In this document: positions 5,642 to 9,188 of the stretch, in pieces
Numbering within the stretch: the first letter of the stretch is position 1
Layout of the letters: each line of letters begins with the position of its first letter
Source of the DNA: UBA1756 sp045222555
Lineage (GTDB): Bacteria > Bacteroidota > Bacteroidia > Bacteroidales > WCHB1-69
Reading direction: 5' to 3'
DNA length: 9,188 nt
Assembly (NCBI GenBank): GCA_045222555.1
Contig: JBGUYY010000002.1
Location: forward strand, 1-9,188
Program-made: the position numbers and the translations under genes
Notes under the pieces: generated by a model
What the model was told of the DNA's origin: nothing
Seen by the model: the letters and a program-made list of their open reading frames with translations, nothing else
The model's database searches: none

Positions 5642-7000
5642 ATGGCTATCGTATCGTTCACCAACTACAAGCGTGGCCAAAGCAGCGGCTGCATGGGCGC
5701 CGTGATGCGCTACACCATGCAGGACAAGAAAACACAGTTCGAGGGGCAGCGCTTGGTCACAGGGATCAACTGTCAGCCGGAAAGTGTCTACTCCGAGTTC
5801 ATGATGACCAAGCGGCTCTACCACAAAACCGACGGTGTGATGTTCTACCACATGGTGCAGAGCTTCCCAAAAGACGAAGCGGTCGATCCGGCCACCGCTC
5901 ATGCCGCCGCGCTGAAGCTGGCCGAGTACTACGAGGGCTGTGAGGTTCTGGTTTGTACCCACACTGACCGTGAGCATATACACTCACATTTCCTGATCAA
6001 CTCTGTCAACTTCGACTCTGGCCGTAAACTGCACATCGCCAAGGAGCAGCTTCAGGAACTGCGGCAGCGCAACGATCAGGTGTGCATGGAATTTTCTCTT
6101 CCTGTGTTCGAACCCAGGGAGCAGAAGCAGAAAACAAAAACCATGACCATTGGCGAGTATCACACGGCGGCCCGTGGTCAGAGCAAAAAACTGCAGCTCA
6201 TGAATATCATCAACGACTGTATGCGCCACGCCTCCAGCCGGAATGAGTTCATTGCCTTGATGGAGAGCGAGGGTTTCAAAGTCCGCTGGGAGAAGTCCCG
6301 GAAAAACATCACCTACACCACACCCAGCGGTTGGCAGTGCCGTGACCGCCTGCTGTTCGGGGACAAATATCTGAAGGAGAATATGGAATATGAATTCAGG
6401 ATCAGAGAAGAAATTATCCATGGACGAGCTCATGGCACTGAACCAGCCCGTTCAGACGGCACAGTCTACACCACAGCCGACAGCGCAGGAGCCGACGCCT
6501 CCGCCCGAAGCGTATCCCACGAAAGAGGAATGGGAGGATCTGGTGGAGTACCTCTACACGCTGGGGTATCACGCGGAGAGACAGGCCGGCCACCAGAAGA
6601 AGATCAGCGAGTCGCTGGCGCAGCTCCCGACACGGGCGCAGATGGACGAACTGCTGAAAGCGGTGAAGCGTCTGGAGGAGATGGCAGAACAGGCTGGGAA
6701 GAAGAAAGAGAAGCGTTTCTCCATCCCCAGCATCAGACTGCCCAAACTGCATCTTCCGGAATCGGACTGGCCGACGGTGGTGACCATTTTGATGGCGCTG
6801 GCAGTGTTGTTCCTGATGTGGTGGGCCTGGGGCGGAGACTGGAGCAGTCTCAGTCTGCTGGACCTGTGATGGACAGCACCACCATGCGTCATCACGCAGA
6901 CAGCAAAACGCTCCGCAAAGAAAAGGAAAAGAAAATCGCCCTCGGTCAGAAAGAGGACGATCACGAAGATGAACAGACTTATCAGCAGATCATGTACTGA
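5642..7000 (+). CDS. Relaxase/mobilisation nuclease (MobA/VirD2-like, MOBP type)
   Basis: The 452-residue product nicks one strand at oriT and stays covalently linked to it. Residues 1-255 hold the relaxase domain: Tyr24 (RYTMQ) is the candidate catalytic tyrosine, FYHMVQSF at 68-75 is motif II, and H107-T-D-R-E-H112-I-H114-S-H116-F is the metal-binding histidine motif III. After about residue 260 the frame becomes rich in Gly, Ala, Ser, Asp and Arg, without domain character; this part overlaps a second gene in another frame (6390-6869). The last 44 codons (from 6869) look protein-like again. The tail may therefore be a shadow, dual coding, or the result of an old fusion. Start ATG 5642 is chosen since MAIVSFTNYK matches relatives; GTG at 5630 or 5633 are alternatives. 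Confidence 0.88.
   Translation: MAIVSFTNYKRGQSSGCMGAVMRYTMQDKKTQFEGQRLVTGINCQPESVYSEFMMTKRLYHKTDGVMFYHMVQSFPKDEAVDPATAHAAALKLAEYYEGCEVLVCTHTDREHIHSHFLINSVNFDSGRKLHIAKEQLQELRQRNDQVCMEFSLPVFEPREQKQKTKTMTIGEYHTAARGQSKKLQLMNIINDCMRHASSRNEFIALMESEGFKVRWEKSRKNITYTTPSGWQCRDRLLFGDKYLKENMEYEFRIREEIIHGRAHGTEPARSDGTVYTTADSAGADASARSVSHERGMGGSGGVPLHAGVSRGETGRPPEEDQRVAGAAPDTGADGRTAESGEASGGDGRTGWEEEREAFLHPQHQTAQTASSGIGLADGGDHFDGAGSVVPDVVGLGRRLEQSQSAGPVMDSTTMRHHADSKTLRKEKEKKIALGQKEDDHEDEQTYQQIMY
6390..6869 (+). CDS. C-terminally membrane-anchored accessory protein overlapping the relaxase
   Basis: This 159-residue frame lies entirely inside the relaxase reading frame but shifted by one base. It looks genuine: AAGGAG 10 bases before the ATG, a Pro/Gln/Thr-rich N-terminus (residues 18-43), a helical middle with likely coiled coil at 82-105 (RAQMDELLKAVKRLEEMAEQ), a basic stretch (GKKKEKR), and one transmembrane helix at about 128-147 (WPTVVTILMALAVLFLMWWA). 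It would be a tail-anchored inner membrane protein with most of its chain in the cytoplasm. Genes of this layout follow or overlap relaxases in related elements, so a link between the relaxosome and the membrane is plausible but inferred. No named family recognised. It ends TGATG, overlapping a possible start at 6869. Confidence 0.75.
   Translation: MNSGSEKKLSMDELMALNQPVQTAQSTPQPTAQEPTPPPEAYPTKEEWEDLVEYLYTLGYHAERQAGHQKKISESLAQLPTRAQMDELLKAVKRLEEMAEQAGKKKEKRFSIPSIRLPKLHLPESDWPTVVTILMALAVLFLMWWAWGGDWSSLSLLDL
6869..7000 (+). CDS. Possible separate 43-residue protein in the relaxase frame
   Basis: An ATG at 6869 overlaps the stop of the membrane protein gene as TGATG and reads 43 codons in the relaxase frame to the same stop at 7000. 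The product is very polar (MDSTTMRHHADSKTLRKEKE..., ending in an acidic DDHEDEQTYQQ stretch) and differs in composition from the Gly/Ala-rich stretch before it. It may be a coupled small gene, or simply the end of the relaxase. No function can be assigned. Confidence 0.35.
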   Translation: MDSTTMRHHADSKTLRKEKEKKIALGQKEDDHEDEQTYQQIMY

Positions 7001-7019
7001 GCATGAGGAAGGAGACTAT

Positions 7020-7286
7020 ATGGCATATCGCTACAACTACAATGAACGAAGCTGTTTTGAAGGTGAGGATCACCGTGACAACTGGGACATTCCCTCCGCC
7101 AAGGCGGTGCAGGATACGCTGGTGGAGGAATGCGACGGAAAGATCGTCAAGAGCCGCCGCCAGCAGGTCGCGGGCAGAGAGTACATTGTCTGCGCTGAGT
7201 TTGGCACCAGAGGAAGGGCCAAGCTCTCCGATCTGATGAAGCAGGTCATCGACTTGACCGAGGACGCGAAAAATCTTTCCGCCTGA
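7020..7286 (+). CDS. 88-residue hypothetical protein of the element
   Basis: A soluble 88-residue protein with an excellent AAGGAG (7009-7014) 5 bases before the ATG, starting 19 bases after the relaxase stop. The N-terminus is aromatic and polar (MAYRYNYNERSCFEGEDH), the middle holds predicted helix-strand (SAKAVQDTLVEECDGKIVKS, then REYIVCAEFG), and the C-terminus is a helix (KLSDLMKQVIDLTEDAKNL). No known domain is recognised. I chose ATG 7020 over the in-frame ATG at 6969 because only 7020 has a ribosome site. It belongs to the mobilisation transcript. Function unknown; placement suggests an accessory role in transfer or excision. Confidence 0.7.
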   Translation: MAYRYNYNERSCFEGEDHRDNWDIPSAKAVQDTLVEECDGKIVKSRRQQVAGREYIVCAEFGTRGRAKLSDLMKQVIDLTEDAKNLSA

Positions 7287-7311
7287 TCACGGGTTCCAAT
7301 AGACTTCCGAG

Positions 7312-7350
7312 CCGATTGAGAGTATTGTATCCTTACAATCTCTCAATCGG
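7312..7350 (+). repeat. 17-bp hairpin between the 88-residue gene and the recombinase
   Basis: CCGATTGAGAG (7312-7322) pairs with CTCTCAATCGG (7340-7350), and ATTGTA (7324-7329) with TACAAT (7334-7339), with one unpaired T at 7323 and loop TCCT. It ends 12 bases before the recombinase ribosome site. The plus-strand tail (TTTGGCC) is poor, so it may be a weak terminator, an mRNA control element, or a recombinase-related site. A further CAATCG at 7358-7362 region could compete for pairing. Confidence 0.6.
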
Positions 7351-7374
7351 TTTGGCCAATCGAAGGAGGTCAAA

Positions 7375-9060
7375 ATGTTACAGCCAAACCAGAAATACAC
7401 AGCACTATACTGCCGTCTCTCCCGTGATGATAATCTGGAGGGCGACTCTAACAGCATTCAGAATCAGAAACTCATCCTCAAAAAATATGCGGATGACAAT
7501 GGTTTCTCAAACACCCGGTTCTTCATTGACGACGGGTACTCCGGCGCCAACTTCAACCGTCCCGCCTTCGAGGAGATGATGGAGGAAGTGGAAAACGGCA
7601 ATGTGGCCGTCATCATCACCAAGGACTTGTCCCGTCTGGGCAGAAACCAGCTCCACACCGGGCTCTACATTGAGGAGATCTTCCCGTCCAACAATGTGCG
7701 GTACATCGCCGTCAACGACAGTGTGGACACCCTGTACGAAACCAGCAGCGAGCTGATGCCGTTCAAAAACCTGTTCAACGAGTGGCACGTTCGGGACTGC
7801 AGCCGCAAGGTACGGGCAGTCTTAAACGCTAAGGCGCAGCGGGGCGTCCGGGTCGGGACCCGCGCTCCCTACGGTTACCGCAAGGGAGAGGAAAAGGAAT
7901 CTCCGCTTGTGGTAGACGAGGAAGCGGCCATGGTCGTGAAACGCATCTTCGCCATGTGCGCCAGCGGCATGGGACCGTCCCAGATCGCAAAACAGCTCAA
8001 GAACGAAAGCATTTACTCTCCGTCCATGTACGCCTGCACCAAGTACGGGATCTCCCACTCCGGTCTGAACACGGAACACCCGTATAACTGGACCAGTGAT
8101 ATGGTGGCGGATATGCTTCAGAACATGGTTTACCTTGGGCACACGGTCAATATGCGGTACAGCTCTAAGTCCTATAAGGATAAGAGGAAGTGGGAGCGTC
8201 CCAAGTCCGATTGGCTCGTATTTGAGAACACTCACGAGGCCCTGGTGGACCAGGAGACATGGGACATCGTGCAGGAGGTGCGTTCCCACAAGCGCCGCCG
8301 CACCAACATGGACGAGCAGGATATGTTCTCCGGCCTGGTGTACTGCGCCGACTGCGGAAAGCCCATGGTACTGCACCGCGCCCACACCATGAAGCCGGAA
8401 CAGAACAACTTCACCTGCCGCACCTATAAGAAAGACGGCGCCGAAGCCTGTACAGGGCATTATATCCGTGAGGTCGCGCTCACGGAGATCGTACTGGAAA
8501 CCATCCGCAGAGCCGCCGCGTTCGCCAGAAGCCATCCAGAGCAGTTCGCGGAATACATTCAGCAGAAGCAGTCCTCCGAGGTGGCGAAAGAGATCAAGCT
8601 GGTGGAACGGGAGCTGTCCGCGATGAAGAAGCGGGCCGGGGAACTGGATACGGTGTTCAAGCGGATGTACGAGGACAGTGCCCTGGGGCGGGTGACCAGC
8701 GAACAGTTCCGAATGCTCTCCGCCGCCTACACCGAGGAGAAGAAACAGCTGGCCGAATCCATCCCTGAAAAGGCGGAACGACTGGAGAAGCTGCGGAGCA
8801 GCGTCGCAAACGCCAGGAACTTCATCGCCAAGGCCAAGCGCTTCACCGACATGGACGCGCTGACCCCGGAACTGCTCCATACCTTCGTCGCCAAGATCAT
8901 CGTCTATGAAAAGGAAGTCAAATACTCCAAGCACTCCCCGCAGAAGGTGCGCATCCAGTTCCGGGACTTCGACTTAACTGAGGATACGGCAGATATCATC
9001 GAAGAAGAAACTGCGAAAACAACAGAAAAGGCAGACAGTGCAATCGCACTGTCTGCCTAA
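7375..9060 (+). CDS. Large serine recombinase (TndX/TnpX-like site-specific integrase)
   Basis: The 561-residue protein integrates and excises the element. Residues 1-150 are the serine-recombinase catalytic domain: YCRLSRDD with nucleophile Ser16 and Arg14, then the conserved DDGYSGANFNRPAFEEMM and KDLSRLGRN. Residues about 160-300 form the recombinase DNA-binding domain (VGTRAPYGYRKG onward). A zinc ribbon follows with C324-x2-C327 and C348, C359. Residues about 390-470 are a charged coiled coil typical of large serine recombinases, and the C-terminus (LLHTFVAKIIVYEKEVKYS) is as in TndX-like proteins. Length is close to TndX. AAGGAGGT lies 4 bases before the ATG. Its position at the right end next to the junction with a broken methyltransferase gene supports a role as integrase. 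The last ten codons also form a perfect hairpin that acts as terminator on the other strand. Confidence 0.95.
   Translation: MLQPNQKYTALYCRLSRDDNLEGDSNSIQNQKLILKKYADDNGFSNTRFFIDDGYSGANFNRPAFEEMMEEVENGNVAVIITKDLSRLGRNQLHTGLYIEEIFPSNNVRYIAVNDSVDTLYETSSELMPFKNLFNEWHVRDCSRKVRAVLNAKAQRGVRVGTRAPYGYRKGEEKESPLVVDEEAAMVVKRIFAMCASGMGPSQIAKQLKNESIYSPSMYACTKYGISHSGLNTEHPYNWTSDMVADMLQNMVYLGHTVNMRYSSKSYKDKRKWERPKSDWLVFENTHEALVDQETWDIVQEVRSHKRRRTNMDEQDMFSGLVYCADCGKPMVLHRAHTMKPEQNNFTCRTYKKDGAEACTGHYIREVALTEIVLETIRRAAAFARSHPEQFAEYIQQKQSSEVAKEIKLVERELSAMKKRAGELDTVFKRMYEDSALGRVTSEQFRMLSAAYTEEKKQLAESIPEKAERLEKLRSSVANARNFIAKAKRFTDMDALTPELLHTFVAKIIVYEKEVKYSKHSPQKVRIQFRDFDLTEDTADIIEEETAKTTEKADSAIALSA
9018..9057 (-). 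terminator. Intrinsic terminator inside the last codons of the recombinase gene
   Basis: GGCAGACAGTGC (9030-9041) and GCACTGTCTGCC (9046-9057) form a perfect 12-bp stem with a 4-base loop. On the minus strand it is followed by TTTTCTGTTGTTTT, as in an intrinsic terminator; on the plus strand there is no U-run. It would stop transcripts entering from the flanking methyltransferase fragment. Confidence 0.7.
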
Positions 9061-9102
9061 TCCGAGACACATTTTCAAGATACCCCTATCAGGAGTAGCC
9101 CA

Positions 9103-9188
9103 AGCGCCTCTTTGTGCAAGATACGAAGAATAATTTCCATTGCCACACGCAATATCCAAAATGTAATCCGCAGGATTAGGAGATAGAA
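9103..9188 (-). pseudogene. SAM-dependent methyltransferase, fragment interrupted by the element
   Basis: From the right edge, minus-strand codons read LSPNPADYILDIACGNGNYS followed by SYLAQRGA. DIACGNG is the SAM-binding motif I of class I methyltransferases (compare LDIGCGTG), with the expected strand before and helix after. After GA, relatives should continue with a strand ending in Asp or Glu, but the frame goes on as WATPDRGILKM... into the recombinase end, with no such motif. The coding match therefore stops near 9103, where I place the element's right end. The N-terminus is beyond the window; the C-terminal part is not found at the left. Substrate unknown. Confidence 0.65.

Larger units (their letters stand above)
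4124..9103 (+). mobile_element. Integrative mobilisable element (right end near 9103, left end unresolved)
   Basis: Replication-protein remnant, oriT-like region, MobC, relaxase, accessory membrane protein and a large serine recombinase lie in this order on the plus strand, the usual layout of small Clostridia mobilisable elements. No coupling protein or mating-pair genes are seen, so transfer would need a helper. The right end is placed where methyltransferase coding sequence on the minus strand breaks off. The matching other half of that gene is not found in the window, so the left boundary given is a guess; it may lie beyond position 1. Confidence 0.6.

Noticed and set aside
7822..8934. 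A 370-codon open frame on the minus strand within the recombinase gene
   Set aside because: Composition rich in His, Leu and Gly without motifs; it is the antisense shadow of a GC-rich gene.
8974..9159. Whole 61-codon minus frame as a gene
   Set aside because: Only the part above about 9103 resembles a methyltransferase; the rest is read-through into the antisense of the recombinase end.

Overview
The window looks like a piece of an anaerobic gut-type Clostridia genome (Bacillota; Oscillospiraceae/Lachnospiraceae-like). The indications are strong GGAGG ribosome binding sites, a hybrid-cluster protein with its paired ferredoxin and Crp/Fnr regulator, and a mobilisable element whose relaxase, MobC and large serine recombinase are of the kind common in that group. 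Assignment is by pattern recognition only; no database search was run.

Layout. (1) Positions 1-598, minus strand: the N-terminal 199 codons of a TetR-type regulator running off the left edge, with two TetR-style operators on its own promoter (621-672). (2) Positions 711-3880: a nitrosative/oxidative-stress module. A Crp/Fnr-type regulator (minus) diverges from an iron-sulfur protein and hcp (plus). The shared intergenic region holds a perfect 16-bp Crp/Fnr-type palindrome. The regulator ends in a long hairpin terminator. (3) Positions 3881-4123: no intact gene, but a 27-codon fragment that looks like the C-terminus of a membrane protein, then a second copy of the same hairpin with identical stems. 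(4) Positions 4124-4333, minus: a 69-codon conserved-type hypothetical gene that uses the second hairpin as terminator. (5) Positions 4468-9060, plus: the core of an integrative mobilisable element. It holds a leader peptide with an attenuator-like hairpin, a replication-protein gene that appears to have lost its ATPase core in frame, a 48-residue Cys-containing protein, a probable oriT region, mobC, a relaxase, an out-of-frame overlapping membrane-anchored protein, an 88-residue hypothetical protein and a large serine recombinase. (6) Positions about 9103-9188, minus: a fragment of a SAM-dependent methyltransferase gene cut off just after motif I, most simply the chromosomal target interrupted by the element.

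How it works together. The Crp/Fnr protein probably senses redox or NO-type stress and controls hcp and the iron-sulfur protein. Hcp reduces NO or hydroxylamine, with the iron-sulfur protein as likely electron donor. In the right half, MobC and the relaxase would process oriT for transfer driven by a helper element, and the serine recombinase would integrate and excise the element. The left end of the element is not identified, so whether the hcp module is cargo or chromosomal is open.

Nothing here is clearly an undescribed defence or metabolic system. The best leads are the twin hairpins, the broken replication gene behind an intact-looking leader/attenuator, the relaxase-tail overlap, the terminator built into the last codons of the recombinase, and the methyltransferase junction.
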